DNA from: an uncultured Clostridia bacterium
GTDB taxonomy: Bacteria > Bacillota > Clostridia > TANB77 > CAG-508
Direction: 5' to 3'
Assembly (NCBI GenBank): GCA_934121925.1
Contig: CAKOVK010000005.1
Span: 1 to 64,000 of the forward strand
Length of the DNA stretch: 64,000 bases
Below are positions 40,775 through 50,395 of the stretch, piece after piece. The first letter of the stretch is position 1; each line of letters begins with the position of its first letter. The position numbers were made by a program, and so were the translations under genes. The notes below the pieces were generated by a model. That model saw nothing but the letters and a program-made list of their open reading frames with translations. It made no database searches and was not told the origin of the DNA.

Positions 40775-41828
40775 AAAAGTTTTATTAGGAATGAGCGGAG
40801 GAGTTGACAGTAGTGTGTCAGCTCTACTATTAAAAGAGCAAGGATATGAAGTAATAGGAACAACTTTGGAATTATTTGCAGGAAGCAGTTGCTGTAATAT
40901 AAATACATATATAGATGCAAAAAATGTTTGTAATTCTATAGGAATACCACATTTTACATATGACTACAAAGATGAATTTAAAAAACATGTAATTGATGAT
41001 TTTATAGATTGCTATAAAAACTGCAGAACTCCAAACCCATGCATAGAGTGCAACAAATACATGAAGTTTGGATTTATGTACGAAAAAGCAAAAGAGCTAG
41101 GATGTAATTACCTTGCAACAGGTCATTATGCGAAAACAGAATACAGCGAAGAATATAAAAGATGGGTTTTAAAAAAATCTAATGCAGGGAAAAAGGACCA
41201 GAGCTATGTTTTATGGAATATTCCAAAAGACCTAATAGAACATGTGCTATTTCCACTTGCAGATTTTAAAAACAAAGAAGAAATAAGAGAAATTGCAAGA
41301 AAGAACAACTTAAAAGTTGCAAACAAACCAGATAGTGAAGATATATGTTTTGTGCCAGATGGAAATTATAAAAAATTTCTAGAAAACAATTCAGATATAA
41401 AACCAAAACCAGGTAACATTGTAAATACAAAAGGAGAAATACTAGGAAGACACAATGGGTTATATAATTACACAATAGGCCAAAGAAAAGGATTAGGAAT
41501 ATCATACAAAGTTCCATTATATGTAGTTGGATTTAATAAAGAAAAAAATGAAGTAATTGTAGGAGAAGAAAACGAAATATATAGCAAAGAGATGTTGGTA
41601 AACAATATAAACTTACTATTAATAGATGAAATAAAAGAAAAAATGCAGGTTCTAGTAAAAACAAGATATTCTGTAAAAGAAGAAAAAGCTACAATAGAAA
41701 TGATAGATAAAGATTTAATAAAAGTAACATTTGAAAAGCCAACACCAAGAATAACACCAGGTCAATCAGCAGTATTTTATATAGATGATATAGTATTAGG
41801 CGGAGGGAAAATTGTAAAAGCAATATAG
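40764..41828 (+). CDS. mnmA: tRNA 2-thiouridylase
   Basis: 354 residues. PP-loop GMSGGVDSSVSALLL, catalytic cysteines in NPCIECNKYMKFG and SEDICFVPDGNYKKFL. It thiolates U34 of Glu/Gln/Lys tRNAs using SufS sulfur. Placed at the end of the suf operon, with a terminator after it. Confidence 0.95.
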   Translation: MENKKVLLGMSGGVDSSVSALLLKEQGYEVIGTTLELFAGSSCCNINTYIDAKNVCNSIGIPHFTYDYKDEFKKHVIDDFIDCYKNCRTPNPCIECNKYMKFGFMYEKAKELGCNYLATGHYAKTEYSEEYKRWVLKKSNAGKKDQSYVLWNIPKDLIEHVLFPLADFKNKEEIREIARKNNLKVANKPDSEDICFVPDGNYKKFLENNSDIKPKPGNIVNTKGEILGRHNGLYNYTIGQRKGLGISYKVPLYVVGFNKEKNEVIVGEENEIYSKEMLVNNINLLLIDEIKEKMQVLVKTRYSVKEEKATIEMIDKDLIKVTFEKPTPRITPGQSAVFYIDDIVLGGGKIVKAI

Positions 41829-41829
41829 A

Positions 41830-41852
41830 AATGGCGCACAATGTGCGCCATT
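41830..41852. terminator. Bidirectional terminator
   Basis: ATGGCGCACA / TGTGCGCCAT between convergent mnmA and the anti-sigma gene. Confidence 0.9.
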
Positions 41853-41857
41853 TAATG

Positions 41858-42694
41858 CTAATTAGTTTCAATTCTTTCATATTCAGAAAGGTCAGGCATT
41901 TTAATATCTTCATTTGTTAAAGCATTAGTTTCTACAGTAGTTTCTGTTGATTCATTATTAAAATCTTCTCTTATAACAAATAACGAATCTTTATCTACCC
42001 AAAATTTGCTTTCATCCAACTTTACAACATAACATTTATGTTCTCCATATTCTTCAGTACGTATAGAAATGTTGTGAGTAAATACATACGAAAGTATATC
42101 TAACGAAGTATTTGGATTTCCTTCAGTAACAAGTAGGTAAGAAAGTAGAGTTACAGTATTATCTAAACTAGTTGGAGGCTGATTATTATCAACAACAAAG
42201 TATTTTTTATCTTTAGAACTTATTATATATTTTTGAGAACCATCTGACCAAATTGCAGATGTATTATCCTTAAATTTTATAAAACTAATTCCATCCTTAT
42301 AAAGTTTTTCTGCAACGCTTCCAGTATTTCCATCTCTTTGGATTATTCTGTAGTTGTTTCCTAAATCATAGTTAGCATTATGGTTAAATAATTTTAATAA
42401 AAGTTGCCATTTATAAAGTTTTATTCCTAAAAAGACAATTACTAATATAGCAATAATTAACAATATTGACTTTAAAGAATGCATTTTATTTTTATATTTT
42501 TTTAAATAATCAATTTGCTTAAAAGATTTTTTCTGTTCATTCTCAATACCTTTTCTCATTATTTCTAAAGCCTTGCTACATTCCTTGCATTGCTCAATAT
42601 GAGATTCAACATACTCATTAGTTTCTTTCGAAGTCAAATTTTCAATATAATTTGGTAGCAAATCCTGAACTATTTTACAATCATTTTTAATCAT
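41858..42694 (-). CDS. Anti-sigma factor with zf-HC2 domain
   Basis: 278 residues from the ATG 9 bases after GAGGAGG. The N-terminal zinc motif CKIVQDLLPNY then HIEQCKECSKALE gives the HxxxCxxC ligand pattern of ZAS domains. One transmembrane segment (about residues 78-95) and an extracellular part. It would hold the ECF sigma factor, whose gene overlaps it, inactive. Signal unknown. Confidence 0.9.
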   Translation of the reverse strand: MIKNDCKIVQDLLPNYIENLTSKETNEYVESHIEQCKECSKALEIMRKGIENEQKKSFKQIDYLKKYKNKMHSLKSILLIIAILVIVFLGIKLYKWQLLLKLFNHNANYDLGNNYRIIQRDGNTGSVAEKLYKDGISFIKFKDNTSAIWSDGSQKYIISSKDKKYFVVDNNQPPTSLDNTVTLLSYLLVTEGNPNTSLDILSYVFTHNISIRTEEYGEHKCYVVKLDESKFWVDKDSLFVIREDFNNESTETTVETNALTNEDIKMPDLSEYERIETN

Positions 42695-43178
42695 TTTCAT
42701 CAACCTCCTCTAATTTCTTTTTAGCTCTATAAAAAGTAACCCTAGCCCAAGTTTCCGTTTTGTTTAAAATATCTCCAATCTCTTTGAAACTTAGTTCTCC
42801 GGTAATTCTTAGATGAACAACCTCTTTAGCGTTGTTATCTAATTTCTGCATCTTCTTATATAGATTAATTTTTTCTTCATTTAGTAAAACAGATTTTTCA
42901 ATATTAGTAGAAGACTTTAATTCTTGTGAAAAATCATCTATTTGCACAAAAGATTTGCTCTTTTTTTTCTTCAATTCATTAAACAGCAAGTTTTTTGCAA
43001 TTTGACATAGCCATACAGAAATTTTGCAATCGCCTTTAAATGAGTTGATATGCTCTAGTGCCTTTAAAAAAGTTTCTTGTGTAAGTTCTTCGGAAAAATT
43101 ATCATCATGGGTTAAACATAATAAATATTTATAGACTGTATTAAAATATTCTTCATATATTTGTTCAATATTTTGCAT
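42687..43178 (-). CDS. ECF RNA polymerase sigma factor
   Basis: 163 residues. Region 2 YKYLLCLTHDDNFSEELTQETFLKAL and region 4 with HLRITGELSFKEIGDILNKTETWARVTFYRAKKKL, the ECF pattern. The stop overlaps the anti-sigma start by 8 bases. AGGAGG ribosome binding site. Confidence 0.94.
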   Translation of the reverse strand: MQNIEQIYEEYFNTVYKYLLCLTHDDNFSEELTQETFLKALEHINSFKGDCKISVWLCQIAKNLLFNELKKKKSKSFVQIDDFSQELKSSTNIEKSVLLNEEKINLYKKMQKLDNNAKEVVHLRITGELSFKEIGDILNKTETWARVTFYRAKKKLEEVDEND

Positions 43179-43282
43179 AATTTTTCCTCCTTTATTAATA
43201 AGACAAACTAAACTTGTATATGTTACAAATAAAATTAAATTTTTTAATATTTTATCATAATTATTAAAGAAATAGAATTACC

Positions 43283-43318
43283 TAAAGGTGCAAAAAGGGA
43301 CATGAAATTTTGGCACAA
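43283..43318. repeat. Partial GGGACATGAAATTTTGGCACA repeat
   Basis: GGGACA..GAAATTTTGGCACA resembles one arm of the repeat at 7849. The gap 43179-43374 is otherwise AT-rich. Confidence 0.55.
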
Positions 43319-43374
43319 AAAACAAAAACCTTCATAAAATATAAAGAGATATATTTTTGGGAGGTTTAATTTTT

Positions 43375-44059
43375 ATGGCAAGAATAATAGTATTTAATAA
43401 TGATACAAATAGAATGGAAAATTATTATAGAAATGAAAACGAGGCTATGCCATACAACGCAAATAGAAGTTTAACAGTTGGAGAATTCAGAGGATCCAGC
43501 AAAAGTCCAACACTATGGACAACAAAAAGAGCAATGCAGAGTTTTAATACAACAAGATACTTGTTCGGAGCACCAATACCAGTAGGATTTGCATTTAAAA
43601 GACCATGGGAGCGGAGGACATGGCTCACAAAGCCAACATTATGCGCGGAGTCTCATTTGATGCAGGCCAAGTATTAAGTACATCAGAAAGAAATAGACTA
43701 TGGAACACAGCAAACAGTTCGCGGAGTATGGACATATGTAGAACCGCAAAGTTTAACACCTACTTGGGTACATTTTGATAAAAGATTTGGTAGACCAGCA
43801 TGTGGCACAGCAGGATACCCGTTAATAAAAAGAGGTAGTATAAGTACGTATGTGTTAATAGCACAAGATGATTTAAATACATTAGGGTTTAGAACTGGTG
43901 GGTTAGATCGGAATATTTGGAGGCAGAACCGAAGAAGCAGTAAGAAATTATCAAAGGAGCAGAGGGCTACCAGTAGATGGAATAGTAGGTTGCAATACAT
44001 GGCGCTCACTACAAGAAGACGTAGTAGGAACAGGAAGAACAAGCACTACAATAGATTAG
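43375..44059 (+). CDS. Putative D,D-peptidase (M15-like) with peptidoglycan-binding domain, four CGG +1 sites
   Basis: 226 residues after four shifts. The N-terminal ~70 residues are unassigned. Reconstruction gives EGGHGSQSQHYAGVSFDAGQ (about residues 79-98) with the SxHxxGxxxD pattern, and later TPTWVHFDKR, together the zinc ligands of M15 peptidases. From about residue 158 a peptidoglycan-binding domain follows: LNTLGFRTGGLDGIFGGRT then VRNYQRSRGLPVDGIVG. Each of the four CGGA sites (43612, 43646, 43722, 43909) is in frame only after the previous shift. It appears to be a wall hydrolase or phage-derived relative. No signal peptide is visible. Confidence 0.82.
43612..43615 (+). other. CGGA read as Gly (+1 site, M15-like, first)
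   Basis: GAG CGGA GGA CAT gives E-G-G-H, the zinc-site loop. Confidence 0.85.
43646..43649 (+). other. CGGA read as Gly (+1 site, M15-like, second)
   Basis: GCG CGGA GTC gives A-G-V, the glycine of the SxHxxG motif, 11 codons after the first site. Confidence 0.87.
43722..43725 (+). other. CGGA read as Gly (+1 site, M15-like, third)
   Basis: TCG CGGA GTA TGG gives S-G-V-W. Confidence 0.85.
43909..43912 (+). other. CGGA read as Gly (+1 site, M15-like, fourth)
   Basis: GAT CGGA ATA TTT GGA gives D-G-I-F-G, the DGxFG core of the peptidoglycan-binding domain. Confidence 0.92.
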
Positions 44060-44080
44060 AAAGTATAAATGGAATTTTGC

Positions 44081-44109
44081 GAAGTGTGAAATGTGAAGTT
44101 TCACACTTC
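44081..44109 (+). terminator. Hairpin after the peptidase gene
   Basis: GAAGTGTGAAA / TTTCACACTTC with 7-base loop; no long T run, so terminator function is moderate. Related GAAGTGY sequences occur at 62378. Confidence 0.65.
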
Positions 44110-44175
44110 ATATAAAAGTTGTATTTATAAAAAATCTGTGATACAATATGAAAAAAATTAAAGAGGTGCATATAT

Positions 44176-44622
44176 ATGAAGGTTATATTATTACAAGATA
44201 TTAAAAATGTAGGGAAAAAAGATGAGATTATAAATGCAAACGATGGTTATGCAAGAAACTTTTTATTTCCAAAGAAACTAGCATTAGAAGCAACAAAGGA
44301 CAACCTTCTAAAACTACAAGCAAAAAGGGATTCACAAGCACATAAAAAAAGTTTAGAGATAGAAGAATTTAAAAAACAAGCCGATAAAATAAATAATATA
44401 ACATTAGATTTAAAAGTAAAAGCAGGAGAAAACGGAAAAATATTTGGCGGAATAACAGCAAAAGAAATATCACAAGAACTAAAAAATAAGCAAAACATGG
44501 ATATAGATAAAAAGAAAATAGTTTTAAAAGAAACAATAAAAAACATAGGAAGATTTTCAGTAGATATAAAATTTGGAGAAGGAATAAATGCAAAATTAAC
44601 ATTAAATATTATGGCAGAATAA
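44176..44622 (+). CDS. rplI: Ribosomal protein bL9
   Basis: 148 residues, full length. VILLQDIKNVGKKDEIINANDGYARNFLFP is the diagnostic N-terminus. bL9 binds 23S rRNA and in E. coli its loss raises frameshifting and hopping, relevant to the CGG phenomenon only as context. It precedes dnaB as in many Firmicutes. Confidence 0.96.
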   Translation: MKVILLQDIKNVGKKDEIINANDGYARNFLFPKKLALEATKDNLLKLQAKRDSQAHKKSLEIEEFKKQADKINNITLDLKVKAGENGKIFGGITAKEISQELKNKQNMDIDKKKIVLKETIKNIGRFSVDIKFGEGINAKLTLNIMAE

Positions 44623-44711
44623 TAAACAGATTGTAACAAATCACACTTTTCACCGCGCATTTCACACTTCGTGAAATTACAATCTATAAAACAAGATAGG
44701 AGATAAATAAA

Positions 44712-46047
44712 ATGGAATTAGGAAAAATACCACCACATGATATAGAAGCAGAACAAGCAGTAATAGGAAGTATGCTTACAGATAAAGATGCTGTGGTAGA
44801 AGCAATAGAAGTATTAAAAGAAGATGATTTTTATAGGCAAGATAATAAATTGATTTATGAAGCTATAGTAAACCTATATAATAGAGCAGAACCAATAGAT
44901 ATAATAACAGTAAAAGCAGAGTTAGTTTCTTTAGGAAAATTTGAACAAGTTGGTGGATTAGAATATTTAGCTATGCTACCAGACAAAGTTCCTACAACTG
45001 CAAATGTAGATAAATATATAAGAATAGTAGAAGAAAAATCTGTTTTAAGAAGGCTAATAAAAGCATCAAATGAATTAATAGAGTTAGGGTATGCAGAAAC
45101 TGAAGATTTAGACACAATAATGGACCAAGCAGAGAAAAAAATATTTGAGATAGCACAAGGAAAAAATCAAAAGGGTTATTCTGCCTTAAAAGACATATTA
45201 GTAGAAAGTTTTGCAGAAATAGAAAAACTGTATAATCAAAAGGAACCTATAACGGGAATTCCAACAGGTTTTGCAGACTTAGATTATAAAACAGCACGGA
45301 CTTCACAACTCTGATTTAGTATTAGTTGCTGCAAGACCAGCAATGGGTAAATCTGCATTTGCACTAAATATTGCAACAAATGCAGCAGTACAAGCAAAAG
45401 TACCAGTTGTTATATTTAACCTAGAAATGTCAAAAAGCCAACTAGTAAGTAGAATTTTATGTAGTGAAGCAATGGTAGATAGCAACAAAGTAAGAACAGG
45501 AAAAATAGAAGAAGATGACTGGGTAAAACTTGCAACAGCACTTGGACCTTTGTCAGAAGCTCCTATATATATAGATGATACACCGGGAATAACTGTAACA
45601 GAAATAAGAGCAAAATGTAGAAAATTAAAATTAGAAAAAAATATAGGGTTAATAGTAATAGATTATTTGCAATTAATTCAAGGAACGGGAAAAAGAAATG
45701 CTAGTCGTGAACAAGAAATCTCTGAAATAAGTAGATCTTTAAAAATACTTGCAAAGGAATTAGATGTTCCAGTAATAGCATTATCACAGTTATCAAGAGC
45801 AGCAGAACAAAGAGCTGACCATAGACCAATGCTTTCAGACCTTCGTGAATCTGGTGCAATTGAGCAAGATGCAGACATAGTAATGTTTTTATATAGAGAT
45901 GACTATTATAACCCAGATTCAGAAAAGAAAAATATAGCAGAAGTAATAATGGCAAAACATAGAGCAGGTTCAACAGGAACAGTAGAGCTATTATGGCTTG
46001 GAAATTATACAAAGTTTGTAAATATAGAAAAATATAGGGATGAATAA
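44712..46047 (+). CDS. dnaB: Replicative DNA helicase DnaB, one CGG +1 site
   Basis: 444 residues after one shift. PPHDIEAEQAVIGSML at the N-terminus. At 45297 GCA CGGA CTT restores LDYKTAGLHNSDLVLVAARPAMGKSAFALN, the linker/Walker A region; triplet reading stops at TGA five codons later. Walker B region GLIVIDYLQL, then DLRESGAIEQDADIVMFLYR. Essential for replication, so skipping must be highly efficient. AGGAG ribosome binding site. Confidence 0.95.
45297..45300 (+). other. CGGA read as Gly (+1 site, dnaB)
   Basis: GCA CGGA CTT CAC gives A-G-L-H; the glycine is conserved in DnaB (G-G/A-L). Confidence 0.93.
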
Positions 46048-46050
46048 AAC

Positions 46051-46096
46051 AAAGAGGAGGTTCCAACATTAAAAATGCGGGCAACCTCCTTTTGCG
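46051..46096 (+). terminator. dnaB terminator
   Basis: AGGAGGTT / AACCTCCT with a GC-containing loop, followed by TTTT. Confidence 0.75.
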
Positions 46097-46141
46097 ACCG
46101 AGTATTACGCTACTAAGTCAAAAGCGGTGGAGCGCAAGGAA

Positions 46142-46450
46142 TTACTTTTTAGGGAGTTGAAGATAAGAATCAATTTTTCTAAGTTCTACAAGAGATTTTT
46201 CAAACTCAATTCTTGCTTCAATTGGAGAAACCTCACCTGTGCAAACTTTGCGAATAAGATTCTGCATTGATTGCTTTTCATTTGTAAGGATTCTCCAGTT
46301 AGGTGCTTGTAAAGCAAATATGCCAACTTCTTTTTTGAAATTGGTATTATCGGTTACATTATCTAAAGTACCGATAATGTCTTTACAGACATTTATTGCA
46401 GAAAACACCTCCTCTTTCAAAAGTTTTACCTTTGCAGTGATTGCTAACAT
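46142..46450 (-). CDS. Small helical protein, unknown
   Basis: 102 residues from the ATG preceded by AAAGGAGG. Predicted all-helical and charged, LKEEVFSAINVCKDIIGTL and IEARIEFEKSLVELRKID. I do not recognise it. Base composition is less AT-biased than its neighbours. A CACAGCATTGCTGTG palindrome lies upstream. Confidence 0.6.
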   Translation of the reverse strand: MLAITAKVKLLKEEVFSAINVCKDIIGTLDNVTDNTNFKKEVGIFALQAPNWRILTNEKQSMQNLIRKVCTGEVSPIEARIEFEKSLVELRKIDSYLQLPKK

Positions 46451-46492
46451 TACGTTAGCCTCCTTTCGGGCAGTTAGCCCAAATATTTTTTT

Positions 46493-46507
46493 CACAGCAT
46501 TGCTGTG
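46493..46507. promoter_or_regulatory. CACAGCATTGCTGTG palindrome
   Basis: A 7-base dyad about 40 bases upstream of the small gene at 46450; possible operator or leader hairpin. Confidence 0.45.
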
Positions 46508-46607
46508 ATACATATAATTATACCACTTTATGTAAAATAATGCAAATTATTGTATTTTTAAATTAAAAATGCTATAATTCAAGCATTAAATAATTAGGAG
46601 ACCAAAT

Positions 46608-47621
46608 ATGAAAAGTGAAATTTTGCAAACAATAAAAAAATATAACTTAATAGAAAATGGAGATAGTATTGTAGTAGGGGTATCTGGGGGGCCAGATTCA
46701 ATATGCTTGCTACATGTACTAAATGATCTAAAAAACGAATTGAATTTTAAAATATATGTAGCTCATATAAACCATATGATAAGAAAAGAGGCAGATGAGG
46801 AAACAGAATATGTAAAAAGTTTTTGCAAAAACATAGGAGTAGAATGCTTTGTAAAGAGAATAGATGTAATAAAAACTTCAAAAGAATTAAAAATTGGAAC
46901 GGAAGAAGCAGGAAGAAAGATCAGATATGATTTTTTTGAAGAGGTATTAAAAAACACAAATTCAAATAAAATTGCAACAGCGCATAATAATAATGATAAA
47001 GTAGAAACTATAATAATGAATATTTTAAGAGGAAGCGGAATAGCTGGATTAAAAGGATTAGATCCAATAAGAGAAAATAAATTTATAAAACCATTAATAG
47101 AAATATCAAGGGAAGAAATAGAGGCTTATTGTGAAGAAAATAAATTGGCGCCAAGAATAGATAAGTCAAATAACGAAAATATTTATACAAGAAACAAAGT
47201 AAGAAATTCCGTTATTCCGTATATAAAAAAAGAATTTAATCCTAATATTCTGAAAACAATAAATAGACTATCAGAAGTTGCAACAGAAGAAAATGAATAT
47301 TTAGACAAAATTACAATACAAGCATTTAATGAAATAAATGTAAGGGAGATATCCGAAGGCAATATAGAAAAAAATAAAGAAACCGAAACAGTTACTCTAG
47401 ACCTAAAAAAATTCAATAATTTAGAATTAGTAATAAAAAGAAGGCTAATACTATATACTATTAATGAACTTTTAGGAACAATAGATGGGATAGAAAAAAT
47501 AAACATAGATGATATTATAAAGATGTGTAGTAAAAATATAGGTAACAAATATTTAATGCCAACAAAAAAAATTAAGATTCTAGTAAAAAAAGGAAAAATT
47601 TTTTTTATGGCTGTGAATTGA
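46608..47621 (+). CDS. tilS: tRNA(Ile)-lysidine synthase
   Basis: 337 residues. PP-loop VGVSGGPDSICLL, HINHMIRKEADEE, and ATAHNNNDKVETIIMNILRGSGIAGLKG. It modifies C34 of the AUA-reading tRNA-Ile, important in this ATA-rich genome. The C-terminal tRNA-binding domain is short. Precedes ftsH as in Bacillus. Confidence 0.92.
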   Translation: MKSEILQTIKKYNLIENGDSIVVGVSGGPDSICLLHVLNDLKNELNFKIYVAHINHMIRKEADEETEYVKSFCKNIGVECFVKRIDVIKTSKELKIGTEEAGRKIRYDFFEEVLKNTNSNKIATAHNNNDKVETIIMNILRGSGIAGLKGLDPIRENKFIKPLIEISREEIEAYCEENKLAPRIDKSNNENIYTRNKVRNSVIPYIKKEFNPNILKTINRLSEVATEENEYLDKITIQAFNEINVREISEGNIEKNKETETVTLDLKKFNNLELVIKRRLILYTINELLGTIDGIEKINIDDIIKMCSKNIGNKYLMPTKKIKILVKKGKIFFMAVN

Positions 47622-47760
47622 ACTTCCGTAAGAAAAACGTTGATACATAAGGGATTGAAGAAAAAAACTTTATAAAAAACTATTGTAATTAAAAAACCAA
47701 TATGTTATATTGCATACATAAAATGAGGAGTATACCTCAATCAATAAAGGAGATTCAAAA

Positions 47761-49590
47761 ATGAAAAAAAGTTTAAAAACATTAGCTATGTGGTTAATAA
47801 TAAGTATAATATTTATAATACTTATATCTTCAATACTAGATAACAAAGAAAATAAAATGACATATTCAGAACTTTTAACAGCACTTCAAAACGGAACAGT
47901 AGAGAGTATAGAATTAGAAGTTGATAAAGGCATGATAAAAACAGAAGAGACAGGAAAAGGATATGTAAAAATAAAAAATGGCAAAGGTGAAAAACAAGTA
48001 GATATTCCTAATGTAGAAAGCTTTATGAGTTCTGTAAGCAAATATTTAGAAGAAGGAACAGTTGAATTAAGCCAAAAAACAGAATCAGTATTAATAACTA
48101 TATTAAATTTACTTGCACCAATAGGAATTTTGATTATATTCTTTGTATTTATGTTCTTGTTAATGGGAAATTCTCAAGGTGGAGCAGGAAATAAAACAAT
48201 GTCATTCGGAAAAAGTAGAGCCAGAATGATGGGAACAGCAGAAAAAACAAGAGTAACATTTGAGGATGTAGCAGGAGTAGATGAAGAAAAAGAGGAACTA
48301 GAAGAAATAGTAGAATTCTTAAAATCACCTAAAAAATTCACAGATATGGGAGCAAGAATTCCAAAAGGAGTTTTATTAGTAGGTCAACCAGGTACAGGTA
48401 AAACTTTACTTGCAAAAGCAGTAGCAGGAGAAGCGGGAGTTCCATTCTTTATAATAAGTGGTTCTGATTTCGTAGAAATGTTCGTAGGTGTTGGTGCATC
48501 TAGAGTTAGAGACTTATTCGAACAAGCAAAAAAGAATGCCCCATGTATAATATTTATAGATGAAATAGATGCAGTAGGACGTCAAAGAGGAGCAGGTCTT
48601 GGTGGAGGACACGATGAAAGAGAACAAACATTAAATCAATTGTTAGTTGAAATGGATGGATTTGGAACAAATGAAGGTGTAATAGTTCTTGCTGCAACAA
48701 ATAGACCAGATGTATTAGATAAAGCATTATTAAGACCAGGAAGATTTGATAGACAAATAGTAGTATCATCACCAGATGTAAAAGCTAGAGAACAAATATT
48801 AGAAGTTCATAGCAGAAAGAAAAAAATAGGTGACGATGTAGACCTAAAAGTAATTGCAAAAAATACAGCAGGTTTTGCAGGAGCAGACCTAGAAAATGTA
48901 TTAAATGAAGCAGCACTACTTGCTGCAAGAAGAAATAAAAAAGAAATTGGAATGGCAGAAATAGAAGATGCAATGGTAAAAGTTACAATGGGACCAGAGA
49001 AAAAGAGCAGAGTAAGAAGTGAAAAAGAAAATAAATTAGTAGCTTTTCATGAAGCAGGTCATGCAGTTGTAAGTAGATTTCTACCAACTCAAGATACAGT
49101 ACATCAAATATCAATAGTACCTCGTGGTATGGCTGGTGGTTATACAATGTACAAACCAGATGAAGATAAAAACTTTATGTCAAAAACAGAAATGGAAGAA
49201 AGCATTATATCTTTACTAGGAGGAAGAGTTGCTGAAAGTCTAGTATTAAATGATATTTCAACAGGTGCAAGCAATGATATAGAAAGAGCTTCTAAAATTG
49301 CAAGAGATATGGTAACAAAATATGGAATGAGTGAAAGAGTAGGAACAATTACATTTGGCTCAGGACAAGAAGAAGTATTTTTAGGAAGAGATTTAGCACA
49401 AGCTAAAAACTACAGTGAAGAAACAGCAGGAATAATAGACGAAGAGGTAAAAAGAATTATAGACAAAGCATATAACTTAGCAAGAGAAATACTAAGTAAC
49501 AATATGGATAAATTAACAGCAGTAGCAACCAAATTATTAGAAAAAGAGAAAATAGACGGAGAGGAATTTGAAGAGATATTCAATGCATAG
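47761..49590 (+). CDS. ftsH: Membrane AAA+ metalloprotease FtsH
   Basis: 609 residues. Two N-terminal transmembrane segments (about 7-24 and 117-136) flank the periplasmic-side domain. Walker A GQPGTGKT, Walker B IIFIDEIDA, second region of homology near NRPDVLDKALLRPGRFD, zinc motif HEAGH. It degrades membrane and regulatory proteins. AAAGGAG ribosome binding site. Confidence 0.97.
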   Translation: MKKSLKTLAMWLIISIIFIILISSILDNKENKMTYSELLTALQNGTVESIELEVDKGMIKTEETGKGYVKIKNGKGEKQVDIPNVESFMSSVSKYLEEGTVELSQKTESVLITILNLLAPIGILIIFFVFMFLLMGNSQGGAGNKTMSFGKSRARMMGTAEKTRVTFEDVAGVDEEKEELEEIVEFLKSPKKFTDMGARIPKGVLLVGQPGTGKTLLAKAVAGEAGVPFFIISGSDFVEMFVGVGASRVRDLFEQAKKNAPCIIFIDEIDAVGRQRGAGLGGGHDEREQTLNQLLVEMDGFGTNEGVIVLAATNRPDVLDKALLRPGRFDRQIVVSSPDVKAREQILEVHSRKKKIGDDVDLKVIAKNTAGFAGADLENVLNEAALLAARRNKKEIGMAEIEDAMVKVTMGPEKKSRVRSEKENKLVAFHEAGHAVVSRFLPTQDTVHQISIVPRGMAGGYTMYKPDEDKNFMSKTEMEESIISLLGGRVAESLVLNDISTGASNDIERASKIARDMVTKYGMSERVGTITFGSGQEEVFLGRDLAQAKNYSEETAGIIDEEVKRIIDKAYNLAREILSNNMDKLTAVATKLLEKEKIDGEEFEEIFNA

Positions 49591-49635
49591 ATAAATAATG
49601 AAATAATGTTATTATTGCCAGATTATAGTATAGAA

Positions 49636-49730
49636 CAAAGCGACTTTAGTCGCCCTTTGTTCTTGCTGATTTGAGTTTCCGAATGAAATGAGGAAATCTC
49701 AAAGGCAATAGCGATTATAGCATTTTTATA
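49636..49730. repeat. Family C repeat
   Basis: AGCGACTTTAGTCGCCC hairpin followed by GATTTGAGTTTCCGAATG..GCAATAGCGATTATAGCA, matching 19246 and, inverted, 62099. Confidence 0.8.
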
Positions 49731-49760
49731 TAGTAGGAAATGAAAAATTTCCTACTATAT

Positions 49761-49797
49761 AAAAAAGTTTGCCAGAATTTATTTGGCAAACTTTTTT
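49761..49797. terminator. Bidirectional terminator
   Basis: AAAAAAGTTTGCCA / TGGCAAACTTTTTT; the purN stop codon lies in its loop. Confidence 0.92.
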
Positions 49798-50344
49798 AAT
49801 ACATTAATTAATTGGACTTTTTCAACTTCTTGAACTTTTTTTGCTAAGCTTTCAGGAGTTTCGTCATTAGAAAGTTTGATTTTTGCTTGAGAAATAATAT
49901 TACCTTCATCATAATTATTATTAACAAAATGAACAGTAGGTCCACTAAATTCTTCTTTAGCTTCTATAACAGCTTTATGAACATTCATGCCATACATTCC
50001 TTTACCACCAAATTTAGGTAAAAGTGAAGGATGAGTATTTATTATGGTATATTTACTTATTAATCTATTCCCTATTAATTTTAAATAACCAGCAAGAACA
50101 ATTAAATCAACATTATAATCATCTAAAACACTTTCTAATTCTATATCAATTTCATCTTTATCTTTTCCAGATATAATATAAGTAGGGATATTACTATTTT
50201 TAGCTCTTTCAAGAGCGTATGCGTTTGGATTGTTAGAAACAACCAAATTGATTTTAGCCTTTAAATCTCCGACTATCTATACTATCAATAATTGCTTGTA
50301 AGGTAGAACCATTCCCGAGAAGCAAAAACAACTAAATTATACAT
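49779..50344 (-). CDS. purN: GAR transformylase, two CGG +1 sites
   Basis: 187 residues after two shifts, from the ATG after GAGGGG. Near the start TCT CGGG AAT (50317) gives LVVFASGNGSTLQAI, the formate-folate enzyme signature, and AGT CGGA GAT (50271) gives IDSGDLKAKINLVVSNN. Downstream, IINTHPSLLPKFGGKGMYG and DEGNIISQAKI hold the active-site His and Asp. The sites lie within the first 25 codons. The minus-strand location shows that the phenomenon follows the coding strand. Confidence 0.93.
50268..50271 (-). other. CGGA read as Gly (+1 site, purN, second)
   Basis: On the minus strand AGT CGGA GAT gives S-G-D; in frame only after the first shift. Confidence 0.9.
50314..50317 (-). other. 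CGGG read as Gly (+1 site, purN, first)
   Basis: On the minus strand TCT CGGG AAT gives S-G-N, the conserved ASGNGS glycine. It is the only GGG example. Confidence 0.92.
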
Positions 50345-50395
50345 AAAAACACATCCCCTCAAAATATAATAAAATTATAACATTATATAAAGAAA

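Noticed and set aside
42687..44059. Sigma/anti-sigma pair regulating CGG decoding or the four-site peptidase
   Set aside because: Only proximity supports it; no shared promoter motif could be recognised.
48554..48973. Hydrophobic open frames antisense to ftsH
   Set aside because: Same reason: complementary-strand shadows within a well-supported gene.
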